A DNA stretch of 64,000 bases from Anaspis maculata (lineage: Eukaryota > Arthropoda > Insecta > Coleoptera > Scraptiidae), in the NCBI GenBank assembly GCA_949128115.1, contig OX421961.1, positions 51,260,171 through 51,324,170 on the forward strand, written 5' to 3'. Positions 44,912 to 56,857 of the stretch are shown here, one piece after another. Below the pieces are notes generated by a model that had not been told where the DNA came from, searched no databases, and saw only the letters and a list, made by a program, of their open reading frames with translations. A program made the translations under genes and the position numbers. How positions within the stretch are numbered: position 1 is the first letter of the stretch; the number at the start of each line of letters is the position of its first letter.

Positions 44912-47900
44912 ACATTTTTTAGCCGATCTAATGAGGTAGTTACACCTATCAAAGTGATAAATTTTAAAGCCATGCATTTCATTCAATTCAATAATGATAT
45001 TGATCTATCAAAGTATCTGAAACTTTTTTTCTGGCCGGCGGGCGGCCGGAAAATATCCAATATTCCTGGCCGGCGACCAGAAAGTTTTCTTCCGTACTGT
45101 TATTTTTTGTTCCTGAAGTCACTAAAGCAATCGTTCATTTTGTGGCTTGGTAGTAGGCTACAAAAATACTTCTCTCTTTCTGATCGGCTAAAAACTCGTA
45201 AATGCCGGATGAAGGTAGCTATGTAACGGGTTCCAACAAAAGTTGAATGGGCGACTTGACTTCAATCTGAATTAGTTGCTATGTGATACCACATACTTGA
45301 ATAGCTATACCGCTTATGAACCTATTGCGCATTCTGCCGCGCCGCGTAAAAGAAGGAGTTAGAGAATGACGCCATTTTGATGGTTAATTTCCAGTGTATC
45401 TCAAAATACCAAGCTATAAAGCTACCACAAAATGTCTTGAGGGTCATGAAACTGATCAAACCTTCTGCAATTTTACGATAGCGATCCAGTTTACTCAAGT
45501 ACCATTACGTAAGTGTATTTAGTTTCCTTAAAATTACAAAATAATCACGTCGAGTTGGATGGTTGGGTGCCACTGTACTCTGAGTAAACGAAATGTCAAG
45601 TGACAGCTTTTTGACAGTGTAAATAAACATCACGTAGTTAACCGAACTTTTGGACGCTGGAATGATCGCACACCTTTTCTTCACCTGTTGATTCTCACCT
45701 GATGTTATTAGTGTTGATTCCACGTACTTTGAGGGAGAAGCAAAATAATATCGTGCTTAGTCAAGTGGCCAAGTAGCGGAGTGGTGCCAATCCACACCAC
45801 CCAAAATCCCTATATAACCATCAAGATGGCGGCGCCCATTATTACAGGTGTCGGACGTCTCTCTTGCGCGGTATAGCTATGTAAGTATGTGTGTGATACA
45901 GCCAATAGCACGAAGGCTAGTTGCTTAGCAACTAATTCAGATCAGAAAGTTAGTTCGCTCGCATTGGTTTATTCTGGAAGCAGTCTAGGAGTGCATTGTA
46001 TGTATACCTTTATACCTACTGATTGAAACACAAACCAACAATAATGCATGGAAACGAACGAGAAATCTCAGCACTTTGGATTATATTGATGGATACCTAC
46101 TGGATATAATGTATATGTATTCCATGCTCGATATGAGTTAAGAATCGAGAAAGCATTTGGAAGAAGTTACGCGTATAGTTGAAATTTATCGCTTCGAAGA
46201 TAGCTTTCTGCACAATGTATAAGACTTATAAATCAATTTACGTTCCTTTCAAGTATGTATAAAGGCAACAGTCATAGATTGGTACCTTTTTCCCAGTAGA
46301 TACGGATACCACTTTACATTAAGGCCATAGTAAAATTTCTGCTCCACCGTAAAACTGACAGCAGATGGCGTCAATGCAAAAAAACTACGGCACTCTTCAT
46401 TATTCACGCTCGCTGTCACATACCTTTTGAATCATTCACTCCACTCACTACACCTGGAGGACGTGTCATAGACTCCATAGTTTCTGGCACGACTTTCGCG
46501 ACTTCGTTAAATTTCCACCCGCGATCGACTCGCGCGTTGTTATTTACTAATGCTCCAGTTATAGCCGATGCGAAAGTTCGATAAGAGAATTTTCATAAAT
46601 TGCGGACAAGCTGCGACGATGCGAAATAATGAGTTTAGTCAAGTTCGCTGGTTCGAATTTCAAGTTTCAAGCGAGCTTAAAATATAACGATAAATTAATT
46701 CAATTCGGTTTTTTCCTTATCATAAGAAGTACCATGTTAAAAGTTTGGGCTTTGCCGTGCAATTTGTTACATTGATGAATTTTTTTCAGCAAACTAGGTA
46801 CCTATAGGTATAAGCCGAGGTATAAGCATATTGTGAGTTTTTCAAACAGTTCTTCACGTTAAAAATCTCATTCCAATCAATCACTTTAGGTTTTAATTTC
46901 TTATGACCTCCAAATGTGTACCTATATCCTTGGCATGTCATATAATCTTTATTACATTATATTTAAAAGTAAAACTGCACTACAAAGTAGCTATTGTTAA
47001 TTTGTTTATGAAATAGTTTTTTCACTTGAAACCTCGCTTAAACCATTGTTGTCTGGACTGCAGTAGCGAATGATCTTGCGCTGTTCATTCAGCAGTGATC
47101 AGAGAAATGCGTGTGCTTAAGGCTATATTTTCAGCAGGACGAATTTTTAAAAAAATGACCTCTAGGTACTTTGACCTCTTCGAAGAAATGGAGGTAATAA
47201 GTTATCAGTCAACTTGTTCAAAATCAATCAATAAGCAATAGCTTTGAATTCCATTGTCTTATCAACAGAAGGCCGATTGGAGTGCGTGACAATAGGTCTT
47301 GAATGCATCAATTGGGAAAGAAATGGATGCCTCTTTTGCTGCACTTCCGAATCGAACAATCTCAAAATTGTTTCGAGGTAAGCTATGAAGCTTTATAATG
47401 TCACAGTTGAAATTGGAAAAACGCATTTTTTCCACAAAGGGGGTTTGGTGATTGAAGACATTGAAGATTTGCACTGGTTCACATATCACCCTGTACAAAC
47501 TTCATTTTGGCGGCCTTGAGTTTTGTATCTATAGAATGGACCGCCGAAAGATGGAGCCAACGGATATACCGCAAATCAAATCAAAATATTTCGCGGGAAT
47601 CAAAAGTTACATCGTTTGGAAAAATAGCAAAATTTCCGGTTGCGACTTATTGAGTGGCACGCAGTTTATGATAATTAATTGAATTGTGAGCCATATACAG
47701 CCTATCAAAGGTTTTCGGCTTGCTTCTCTGCCTATTCATATTGAATAAGGAGCCTTACAGTCTGAAGTCGATTCTGAATCACAAGTGAATAGCAACATTG
47801 GTCACTATTCCAGAGGAAGCTTTCGAGGGCCGAAGTACTCAGAAGGTTTGCCCAGAAACTTGCCGATGGGGGATTTGGCGCCGGTGTCCCACCTCCGAGT

Positions 47901-49583
47901 GGGCCCCATCGCAGCGCCATGTTCAGTGTCCACTACATTACACGTCACCCACTCTTGTGGGACACACACTTTCTACCTTGAATAAAGGTGCAAAGATGTA
48001 CCTACCTACTTCGCAAATTGCATGGAGTTCGATAAGGTGTGGCTAAGGGTGACAGCACGGAGTATCACGATGCATCGAACTACAAATTCGGATATGATAC
48101 AGGATGACGAAAAATTGAACTGTGCTGTAGCCGTGGCTGTAGCTAATTTGTATCGGGTCGCTTCAGTGCCGGGAAATGACACCCACCTCGACCAGATCCA
48201 CATAATTGGAACCGGGAGTTAATTGAAAAGCCCGTGAGGGTGCGCCAGCGCCAAACACGGTTAGGTATCGCTATATAGTAACGGTTTTTTTTCACCTTCT
48301 CCTGGTGTTGGAGGATGTTGGAAAGTTTGGAAAGCCAAACGATTTGATTCTGTTAAGTCGCCATATTTCAACATGGCGCGTTCCTATACGTAATTATGCG
48401 GAACTTGGCTGGAAAATTGCGTGGGGACTACATTGAAATCTCGAGTTTATTCGCTGACAGAGCCGGTCGAAGGCCAGAGCTTTCAAGAAGCGAGGATCTA
48501 TTAGGACTGCGCCGCAAAAGGCACCACCGATATCCCGTTTGCCGTTTTTTGCGTCGTTCCGTTCTATAAAATCAAGTCGTAATCGATGCCCTACAGGTGA
48601 GTGGGTAAACATACACCATATTTACACTTCTCAAAAGTCCATTTCGATCTGTGAATTTATTTCAAGTAAAAATAAATCAAAGTAAGGGTGGGTGGTGCCA
48701 AAAGATGAAACAAAAAATAACCGAGTTTTAAATATAATGCGATACGCAGAAATGTAATAAAAACACAAGATTTATTAGCAGCAACTAATTTTTATAATTA
48801 TGTTTTGTGTGTAATTAGAGTAAAAAGTTTCATACTCGTACTTCATCTCCCAACTTGTGGCTTAATTCAACTCGAGTATATCCTACCGTGTTTTTGGTAA
48901 CAGTAGGTACCTACCTATGCCAGGATCAAGTATGGGATACTTGGGACAGTGAATGTTTTTACCGCCATTCCAAGCAATAATGACCACCTTAATATTCATG
49001 ACCTTTGGCAGATTGCGCTGTGATGAAATCCCGCAAGTAAAATCCCCGAGCGGATATTATGTTCCCCAACAAATTCATAATCCCCTTTTTTATTACGTTA
49101 TACAAGAAGAATATGCAAAAATGTCAACCACATAACATTAAATTCAAGACCCAGGTGGAAATGCGAGCATCAGAGGCGGCTTTTGATGCTTTGTCATTTC
49201 TCTTGTATATATGCTTAAAAACCGCGCCAAACAAAAAAAAAAGAGATCAAAGATCAAACCAAGAACAAGAAGCCCTCTCTTATTTTTCATCCATTATTTT
49301 TATTGAGCTTGAAGACTCCTCGTGTAATTCCATTTGTGAGAGATGACGTAAGCAAGCGGGGGCTTCCATCTCAAAGGTTTCCTCCCGCATGTCAGAAAGA
49401 ACCCCGCACATTTCTAATGGGATTTGGCCTCTAGGTGATAAGGCTCGACGTCCGTCATGTCATTTCTTGATTTGAAATTTGGATAACCTCTGTTATGTTT
49501 CTTGCTTGGCGTTTCTAAGTTGGACATTCACAAGTATTGTTTATTTAGAGTTGTATGTAGGTACATATGTGGCAGAAGATCGA
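44912..49583. other. no gene recognised
   Basis: At 45026-45092 a GC-rich hairpin-like stretch (CTGGCCGGCGGGCGGCC ... CCTGGCCGGCGACCAG) resembles the core of the adjacent foldback. A segment at 47770-48060 is unusually GC-rich with overlapping frames on both strands but no motif. The rest is AT-rich DNA without recognisable exons. Confidence 0.4.
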
Positions 49584-49694
49584 ATGAAAAACAAATGTTG
49601 TGTCCGAAACTGTGTAGCGAAGGGGGCACATGTGTTCCTTTTTAACAAAAAGCGTCAAGAATTACGGAAAAAAGAAATGCGCCAAGATGGGTAA
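49584..49694 (+). pseudogene. THAP-type zinc-finger fragment
   Basis: The reading frame from the ATG at 49584 gives MKNKCCVRNCVAKGAHVFLF, then NKKRQELRKK, then EMRQDG and a stop. THAP domains start with a similar layout: M-x(3)-C-x(2-4)-C, a short basic loop, hFxFPk, LRxxW. They bind DNA through a C2CH zinc site and occur both in host regulators and in P-element-type transposases. Here the tryptophan expected right after LRKK is missing, and the sequence resumes with EMRQDG, as if a few codons were deleted. The second half of the finger, with the remaining Cys/His ligands and the AVPTIF box, is absent. No clear donor site follows, so I call it a broken fragment rather than a first exon. An upstream in-frame ATG at 49479 exists but adds a hydrophobic stretch unlike any THAP protein. 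Confidence 0.5.
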
Positions 49695-49760
49695 TCTGAA
49701 AATAACAAAGGCAATCAGGTGGTAATTATCAAAACCTGATGACCATAGACAAGAACGCTG

Positions 49761-49851
49761 TAGAATAGATACACAGCACAGAATAGATACACAGCACAGA
49801 ATAGATACACAGCACAGAACAGATACACACACAGAATAGGCACAGCACAGG
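49761..49851. repeat. 18-bp minisatellite, ~5 copies
   Basis: The unit CAGCACAGAATAGATACA is repeated with few changes, and the last units are shortened to ACACACAGAATAGG. Confidence 0.9.
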
Positions 49852-50235
49852 GCTTGCACAAGGTAGAAACAACCTTTAAATCAAATGCTGTTCCATCCCT
49901 TTAGATCCATGCAACACGCGGGTGAATGTTAGAAACTTTTCGATTAAGTACCTGTTCATGAAAATGATGATACACTTGATGATCCTATTCCAGTGATCGA
50001 CGTTTCCTCACTCGGCCTTCAACACTCTTGCAGTTCAAAATTAAAAATCTCACAGTATGAAGAGGTCAAACAAAGTCATGGTCAGTTACTGGTCAAACTA
50101 CTCAAACTCCCGTGTTTTCCCATCGTTAGGGCCCTCGTACAGTGGTGGCGACCTCATGTTGAGTTTTTCAATTGCAAGGTCTCATTACCGACTTGAATGA
50201 ACAGAAAGTGGATCTATTTCGACGCCATGAAGATA

Positions 50236-51503
50236 TACTGGTCACAATTTGAAGTGGGTCACCCAAAAAATTTACACCAATTTCAAGATAAATCCTTCTA
50301 TTTTCACCACCTGTAAGTGATTGTTGGCTCGTGTTAATACAGCGATATGTGTAATATAGGGTGATAAATAATGCATTGTAAATTTGTAAGTTTTTGCAAT
50401 GGTACAGGAACTTTTGTGGCCACCCTGTAATTTTGGATTTTACTGTATTTGGTAACCAATAGTATAAGGAACTCATTGTTTCTCAGCTTGATGCTCTAGG
50501 TTGCACAGTTACAGAAATACAATTTTTTTTTCATGAGGTGATTTTTCGCCCTGCACTACTTCTAATTTTTACAGGTGACTTCAAATAATAATTCATGTAG
50601 GTATTCAAGTTGAGTCGAATAATTTGACAGTTAATAATGTTGCTATAAACAGTTTTTCTCTGAGTTTGGCAGAAATGACGCTGAAAATTGGAACAATAAT
50701 AACAAATGTATCATGGCAATATTTCGTGAATAATTGGATCAACTCAATGATATGGCTCAACTTCTCGCCCGATATCAATCCAGTTGAGCACATATGAGAT
50801 GCTCTTCGAAGAAGACTGTCAGCACTACCAGTACAAACTCACCACAAAGCAAGAACCTATTGGATGCTCTAACCGCAAAGTATGAGGTTAAACGATGAGG
50901 TTAATAATAATAACGGTTAATCTAACGAGGTCTCTCGATGGCACTATAAATAGATGAAATGAAATGAAAGTGGAAAGAAATCCCTGTGGCAACTATCAAT
51001 CCTGTTCAAAGGTATGTTCAGATCCTACCAAAAAGTAGTGCGGTCCAGACGAGGTCCAACTTTCTATTGAAATATTTTGCCCAGTTATATTTCATTCCTC
51101 ATAATTTAAAGATGTATAATAAAAAAAATTCGCATAAATTAACGTGATAAAGTTAACTAAATAAGGGAAAAACCATATTTTCGTAACTAAGCAACGTAGA
51201 GCATCAAACTAAGAAAATATGAGTTCCTCCTACTATTGACTACCGCATACAGCAAATATCAAAATTATAGGGTGGCCACAAAAGTTCCTGCACCATTTCA
51301 AAAAAGTACCAAAATGCAAGGTATCCTTTACCACCCTGCATTGAGCACATCGCTGCCACAAGCTAACAAGCATTTGCAGATGATGAAAGTAGGAAGATTT
51401 ATCTTGAAGTTGGTGTAAGTTATTTCAAAATCTGATGATTTTCAAGTGATTAACAGAGATTAAAAACCGAGCAATTTTCACCCACTTCAAATTGTGACCA
51501 GTA
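50236..51503 (+). mobile_element. decayed long-TIR Tc1-like element, 1,268 bp
   Basis: The ends TACTGGTCACAATTTGAAGT and ACTTCAAATTGTGACCAGTA are inverted matches flanked by TA (50234-50235, 51504-51505). The inverted repeats are long. A second paired block, GTACAGGAACTTTTGTGGCC with its mirror, lies about 165-205 bp inside each end, as in Minos-type Tc1 elements with ~250-bp repeats. Total length is typical for Tc1. The interior (~820 bp) is shorter than a full transposase gene and decayed. Confidence 0.78.
50640..50880 (+). pseudogene. Tc1 transposase C-terminal relic
   Basis: Plus-strand translation gives WLNFSPDINPVEHI, a stop where tryptophan is expected, then DALRRRLSALP. Tc1 transposases share SPDLNPIEHxWDxLxRR, where the glutamate of NPIEH is the third metal-binding residue of the DDE triad. 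The upstream frame (YFVNNWINSMI) fits the usual segment before it. The stop codon in the motif and the short interior show that it is dead. It sits inside the TIR-bounded element at the expected 3' side, which fixes the element's orientation. Confidence 0.82.
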
Positions 51504-51505
51504 TA

Positions 51506-52425
51506 TGTTGAAAATGTTGCTTATCAATTATTCCTTGCGTATACCAACCTCTAAAATACCTTCATCTTCCAGTAAATAATCAACTCCTGTTCTGCGCTAT
51601 TGAAAATAAATCATTGTTTTTCGATAAGTTAAAGTGAATTTCCACTATTGTAGAATATTATGTCTTGGAAAGGGTGGTCCACATTTATCCCATATGTCCA
51701 CCGACCCTCACCGCCCTTATACCCTGGCAGTTTTTTCAGGAATGACTAGTTCAACTCAATTAACTGGAAAATGTGCAACGAGTGTTTCCACTGCCGATTC
51801 GTATACCTAGTACACTGGATGCCCTCCTATTGTTAGAAGCCCATCACCATTGATGAGGGTAATGGTGAATGGACATAAAGACTACTCTTTCCAAGAGATA
51901 CTATGCTACAACAGTTGGAATTCATTTCAACTTATCAAGAAACAATTTATCTCCAATAGCGCATAGCAGAAGTTGATAATTTATGGATCAACCTCAGATT
52001 TAAGAGGTTGGTACGATTGCAAAGAATAATAATTGATCAGAAACATTTTGAACATTATCGTTTCAGAAAATTTACAAAATTTCTCTATTTTTTTGGTCTT
52101 GATTGCAAGACAAAACACCCTGTATGTGTATGTACTTATATCAAATCAAATCAAATAATCATTTTTATTTTCAAACGTCATATAACATGGCACTTTTGTG
52201 ACTGTGTTGACACAAGTCAACACAGTCACAGTTGAAGAGGCATTTCTATGACACCGGCATTGAGCGGCGTAAAAGTACTTATACCTTCGCCATCGTAAAA
52301 GTGGGTTGATAGCAGCGTGGTTGTCACCTATAGAAACCATCGTGATCGACGCCAGGTAACTTGGTCTTTTTTCAACTTACTTTTTTTTTAATATTCCGTG
52401 TACAAAATGATTGTTTGAAAATAAT
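51506..52425. other. no gene seen
   Basis: Includes a short perfect inverted pair GACTGTGTTGAC/GTCAACACAGTC at 52200-52227. Otherwise no feature was recognised. Confidence 0.45.
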
Positions 52426-52557
52426 AGTATATTATTATACGAGTTTAATAAGATGAAGTTTGTCACACAACTGTTTTTGGGACACGACGAACGCAGTGAG
52501 GAGGGTCCCAAAGGAAGGAGTGTGACGAAACGTCTTGTTGAACGAGTGCAATATACC
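52426..52557. mobile_element. palindromic MITE with CGAACGCAGTGAGG core
   Basis: GTATATTATTATACGAGTTT on the left pairs with ACGAGTGCAATATACC on the right, and TTTGTCACAC pairs with GTGTGACGAAA inside. The core contains GACACGACGAACGCAGTGAG. There is no coding capacity beyond a chance frame that crosses it. Confidence 0.7.
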
Positions 52558-53149
52558 ATTCTATCTATATGCCGATCACGTTTTAAATTCAGTAGAAATT
52601 AAAACACGGTTGGCCATGTTCCCTAGGGTGTAACGGACGCTGACAGACCAAGTCACGTGAAAACGAGCTTTTTGTGGCGAAGTCCAATGAGGTTAGAAAA
52701 TTTTGAGATGAAATGCCAATTCTGGCGTCTCCTTGCATCATATTCCGCTACAGTGTTGCCTTGGCTGTTATGACTGTTATCTTGTCAAAATGGCAGATGA
52801 GTGACAGAGTGCCGAGCCGTTCTAGGTTTCAGACACTAAGCCTTCATTTCTGACCATACATTAGAACAGTTTTCTCAACCTAGTGTATGATATGATGGTA
52901 TATTATGATTCACTATTTTATTCAAAAAAAACTGTTCACCAGTCGCCCATTTAAACTGGAGAAAGTCTATCAAAATCAAGACGTCTTGAGCGTTCATATA
53001 CAATCTTGCAACAGCGGTGTACTCGATTGACAATACGAATTCAAGGTCATCTGGGGAAATATTGATCCAACATTACAAATTTTAGCATCCCCAAATATCG
53101 CAGAATTGCCAACTTGGCGTGCAAAAATTACCGTTCTAGTGCTGAATTT

Positions 53150-53290
53150 AAAAGCTGATCGGCATATATTTTGCCTTAAATATTTGAAAAAAATTGGAAA
53201 TTCTAGGGGTAGCAACGCCGTTCAGTGTCGTAAAAGTCGAGCGCCAGTACGACACGCGTTTGCGTGTCGAAAAGTGGCCAGTACGATACG
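53150..53290. repeat. R2 repeat, second copy
   Basis: GGAAATTCTAGGGGTAGCAA then GTTCAGTGTCGTAAAAGTCG and AGCGCCAGTACGAC match 6919-6977 with few differences. It abuts the palindromic MITE on its right, as at 6865-7125 a hairpin also follows. Confidence 0.65.
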
Positions 53291-53306
53291 GGAGTAGATA
53301 AAACAT

Positions 53307-53433
53307 TATATTGTATTCGGAGTATAAGTGGCTTTATGTGACTCGTATGGATTTAATTCGCCTCGCTGCGCTCGGCGCCTGAACACCCATACTCCGTCAC
53401 ATAAAGTGTCACTTATACTCCTAATACAATATC
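53307..53433. mobile_element. palindromic MITE, ~127 bp
   Basis: ATATTGTATTCGGAGTATAA on the left pairs with TTATACTCCTAATACAATAT on the right, and GGCTTTATGTGAC with GTCACATAAAG. The GC-rich core is CCTCGCTGCGCTCGGCGCC. A diverged half-relative lies at 14450-14525. Confidence 0.8.
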
Positions 53434-53461
53434 TCTATCTACAATATCTACAATATCTATT

Positions 53462-53655
53462 ATCTACAAGCGTTAAATAATACCCGTCACTTTTAACACG
53501 TCGTCATGGGCGACGTGAAAAAATGATGAGTCTGCGCGTTCCTGTCATATTTTCAATAAATTCTGACATTTACCTAAACATTTCAAAGACCATTGTAGAT
53601 AAAATCTTGTACGATACACGCGTTAAAAGTGTCTTATTTTAACACTTGTATCGTT
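53462..53655. repeat. repeat family M (copy 2, uninterrupted)
   Basis: The reference copy for 15552-15891, in inverted orientation. It carries the empty TA target (53612-53613) of the 162-bp MITE. Confidence 0.78.
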
Positions 53656-54873
53656 AATAGCTTTTTCTGGCCTTATGTATTCGATACGGTTGAGAAAGTA
53701 TTTTTATAATTATAGCCAATATTATAGCTGAGGCGCCAGATTAAATCTCGGAGCGCAGCTGATGGATATACGGCGCCAAAACAATAATAGTTTTCTCAAG
53801 TGTCGTTTATTAAGAATTTTTGGCTATATATTAAAAAATGGTCATCACGATTCAGAAATAGGCTGATTATGACGTATACTTCACTGCGATATAACGATAT
53901 TTTAGTAAAGCAAGCGACGCATTCCACGAGGTTGGGCTTTAGGACACGCATTGTGGAAAAGTATGTATACAACCTATATTGTGAAGGTCTTATTCTCGGT
54001 CTTATTCGAGGTCTTGTTACTCTTGTTGATCTGTTGAAAACCTAATGGCAGTGGCAAATGCTTATCCACCAAGAGTTTTGACTCCCCACATCAATATACC
54101 AACGAGGATTTGTCTCGAGGCAATGTTCCGGTAAACAGCCGCATGTCCCTAAAACGGTGCTAGAATAATAATGTGTCGAAATTAGTGCTCAAAGCCAAAG
54201 TGACTATTTGACTTGAATTCCGCCAGAGAGAGGAACTATGTTTGCGATGCAATCTTGCAGGACAGAACGTCCGGTGGTTCCGGTATTGTGCCCTCGTATA
54301 ATGCAAATTTCAATATTGAAAGAGGCGTTGGCTCGGAAATTCCCAAAGCTGCAAACTACAGACACAGATATTCATTTGCATGCTAATCTCAGAGGGAAGT
54401 AAGTCCACTTGTTGGCTGGTGTCACGAGCGATGACGATGATGATGGGGTTTTTATTTAATGTTGGTAAGTGATGGGTTTATAGGGTGTACTTCTTTACCA
54501 AATATTTATCTTGAGATAATGGCGACGACAAACAGACTCGACAAAGAATCCTGTTACTTCGAAAGCTCACAAGCAAGAGGTTAGCTGAAGAATATAACCC
54601 TTGAGTGTTTAAGAAGATCTCAGGTTCAGACATAAACGGCAACGTTACACTATTATATTCGAGAGTAATATAATATATGTACATCATGATTATAGGCACC
54701 AGAATTTATTAATTAAGATGATTTCATTCGAAGGAGAAGTGAATACATCATTATCATACTTATACATGTAGCTTGTAGCTTGTACATAATATGTAGCTTG
54801 AAGAAAATCAGACCTAATTTTCACATGAAATATGTACTGGACATAGCAAAGTTTTCTGGGCAAGCAAATAATG
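53656..54873. other. no gene seen
   Basis: Several short frames but no motif. The moderately GC-rich part at 54060-54420 was checked on both strands without recognition. Confidence 0.45.
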
Positions 54874-55124
54874 AATAGGGTAGTGACCACCATCGAAAAA
54901 TATAAAAAACAAGTGAGTATGCCTTCACGTGCGTGAGTCTCAGTAGCGCATTTTCTCAAAAAGGCATATTGTGGACGTAAAGAAGTTTGGTTGAAGGAGA
55001 AACACCATTCCTTGCCCACTTTCTTCATTCGAAACTCATTGTGATATTTTGTTATCAGAATGGGGTACTTGCCAATGAAATAGATTTGAATGAAAATTCT
55101 TTCCCTTATCAATATTTCTTTGTT

Positions 55125-56560
55125 TGAGGACGGGAGTTGGGAGCAGCGACTAATCAACAGTAGTCTATTCTTTCCCATTTTTAGTCGGCTATCCAAATAG
55201 CGGAAGAATTAGATCGCTATGTCTTCGGGTTTATGTTTTCCATTTATCTCTTACTTTGAGGGCAGCGTGTGGGGGTGACAGCATTCGGCAAAGTAACTGT
55301 TGCACAGTTTGAGTTAGAAGTTTCTAAATGTTCAAGGAAATATGACAATCAGTGAAAATTGTGAAAGTTGCATTTTTTTTGTTTGGGGGGCGGGAGCTGG
55401 AAGCGGCGACTAATCAAAAGTGGCCTATCTCTTCCCATTTTTAGTCAGCTATCTATATAGCGAAACAATTAGATCGCTATGTCTTCAGGGTTATGTTTTA
55501 CATTTATCTCTTACTTTGGGGGCGGCGTGTGGGAGCGGCAGAGTTTGACAAAGAAATTCTTCCACAGTTTGAGTTTGGAGTTTCTGAATGCTTGAGGTAA
55601 CATTAAAATGTAAAGCAGTGGAAATTATTGAAAGTTGCACTTTTTCTTTTGGGGGTGGAAGTTGAAGGCGGCGCCATATCAAAAAAAGCCTATTGTTTCC
55701 CATTTCAAGTTAGCTATCCATATAGCGAAGGAATTAGATCGTTATGTCTTCAGGTTTATGTTTTTCATTCATCTCTCACTTTGAGGGCAGCCTGTGAGGG
55801 CGGCAGCATTCGGCAAAGTAACTGTTGCATAGTTTGAGTTATATGAGTTTCTAAATGTAAGGGAAATATGACAATCAGTGAAAATTGTAAAAGTTGCATT
55901 TTTGTTTGTTTGGAGGCGGCAGCTGGAGGCGGCGGCTAATCAAAAGTGGCCTATCTTTTTACAATTCCAGTCAGCTATCAATATAGTGAAAGAATTAGAT
56001 CGCTATGTCTTCAGGTTCATGTTTTACATTCATTTCTCACTTTGAGGGCGGCGTGTGGGAGCGGCAGAGTTTGGCAAAGAAATTCTTGCACAGTTTGAGT
56101 CAAGAGTTTCTAAATGTTCGAGGTAACATTATCAGCTAAATCAGTGAAAATTGTTGAAAGTTGCATTTTTTTCTTTTGGGGGCAGAAGCTGGAGGCGGCG
56201 CCATATCAAAAGTAGCCTATCCTTTCCCATTTTTAGTTAGCTATCCATATAGCGAAAAATTTAGATCGCTATGTCTTCGGGTTCATGTTTTTCATTTATC
56301 TCTTACTCTGGGGGCGGCGTGTGGGAGCGGCAGCGTTCGGCTGAGCAAATGTTGCATAATTTGAGTTGGCAGTTCCTTATGTTCAAGGGAACATCTCAAT
56401 CAGTAACATTTGTGAAAGTTGCACTTTTTATCATTTGGGGGCGAAATCTGGGGGCGGCGACTAACCAAAAGTAGCCTATCCTTCCCCATTTTTAGTCAGC
56501 AATTCATATACCAAAAGAATCAGATCGCTATGTCTTCGGGTTTATGTTTTTCATTTTAAA
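55125..56560. repeat. ~260-bp satellite-like units, six copies, dimeric order
   Basis: CTATGTCTTC occurs at about 55217, 55477, 55742, 56003, 56268 and 56527. Each unit carries CCCATTTTTAGTCAGCTATC, TATAGCGAAAGAATTAGATC and GGGGGCGGCGTGTGGGAGCG. Units 2 and 4 share GCAGAGTTTG and AAAGAAATTCTT, while units 3 and 5 share GGCGGCGCCATATC, which reveals a two-unit (~525-bp) higher-order repeat. Copy A keeps versions of units 1, 4 and 6 only, consistent with unequal exchange. Confidence 0.88.
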
Positions 56561-56821
56561 GTGATTGGGGGCGGTTTTTAGTAGTTTTTTCATGTCGGCG
56601 GCGCATATTGGAGACGGAATGTTTCTTGGCTTACGTTTATAAGTGGCAACTATGTATTATTCAAAAAATGAGAACACCAGAGCATCAGGTCTGGTAGAAA
56701 GTGCAATATTACGTTATTTCAAGTTTATCGGGGGCGGTTTTCTCTATGTTGGCGGCGCAATATGGACATCTAATATAGCCTAGCCCTCCTTTGGGAGTGG
56801 CAGCTTTGGGAGGAGTTCGAG

Positions 56822-56857
56822 GAACGGACGGACGGACGGACGGACGGACGGACGGAC
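56822..56857. repeat. (GGAC)n microsatellite
   Basis: About eight to nine GGAC units, followed by AAAGCGGTTGCAATAGCG as in copy A, which has fewer units. Confidence 0.88.

Noticed and set aside
45768..45815. A-box-like TGGCCAAGTAGCGGAGTGG considered as a tRNA or SINE head
   Set aside because: No B box (GGTTCRANNCC) follows at tRNA spacing.
49761..49851. 18-bp direct repeats considered as a regulatory iteron array
   Set aside because: Simple minisatellite with no spacer or associated gene.
54690..55196. 168-codon minus-strand reading frame, the longest in the window
   Set aside because: It spans the border of repeat copy B. The part shared with copy A differs only by amino-acid-changing substitutions, and there is no domain, so it is not treated as a gene.
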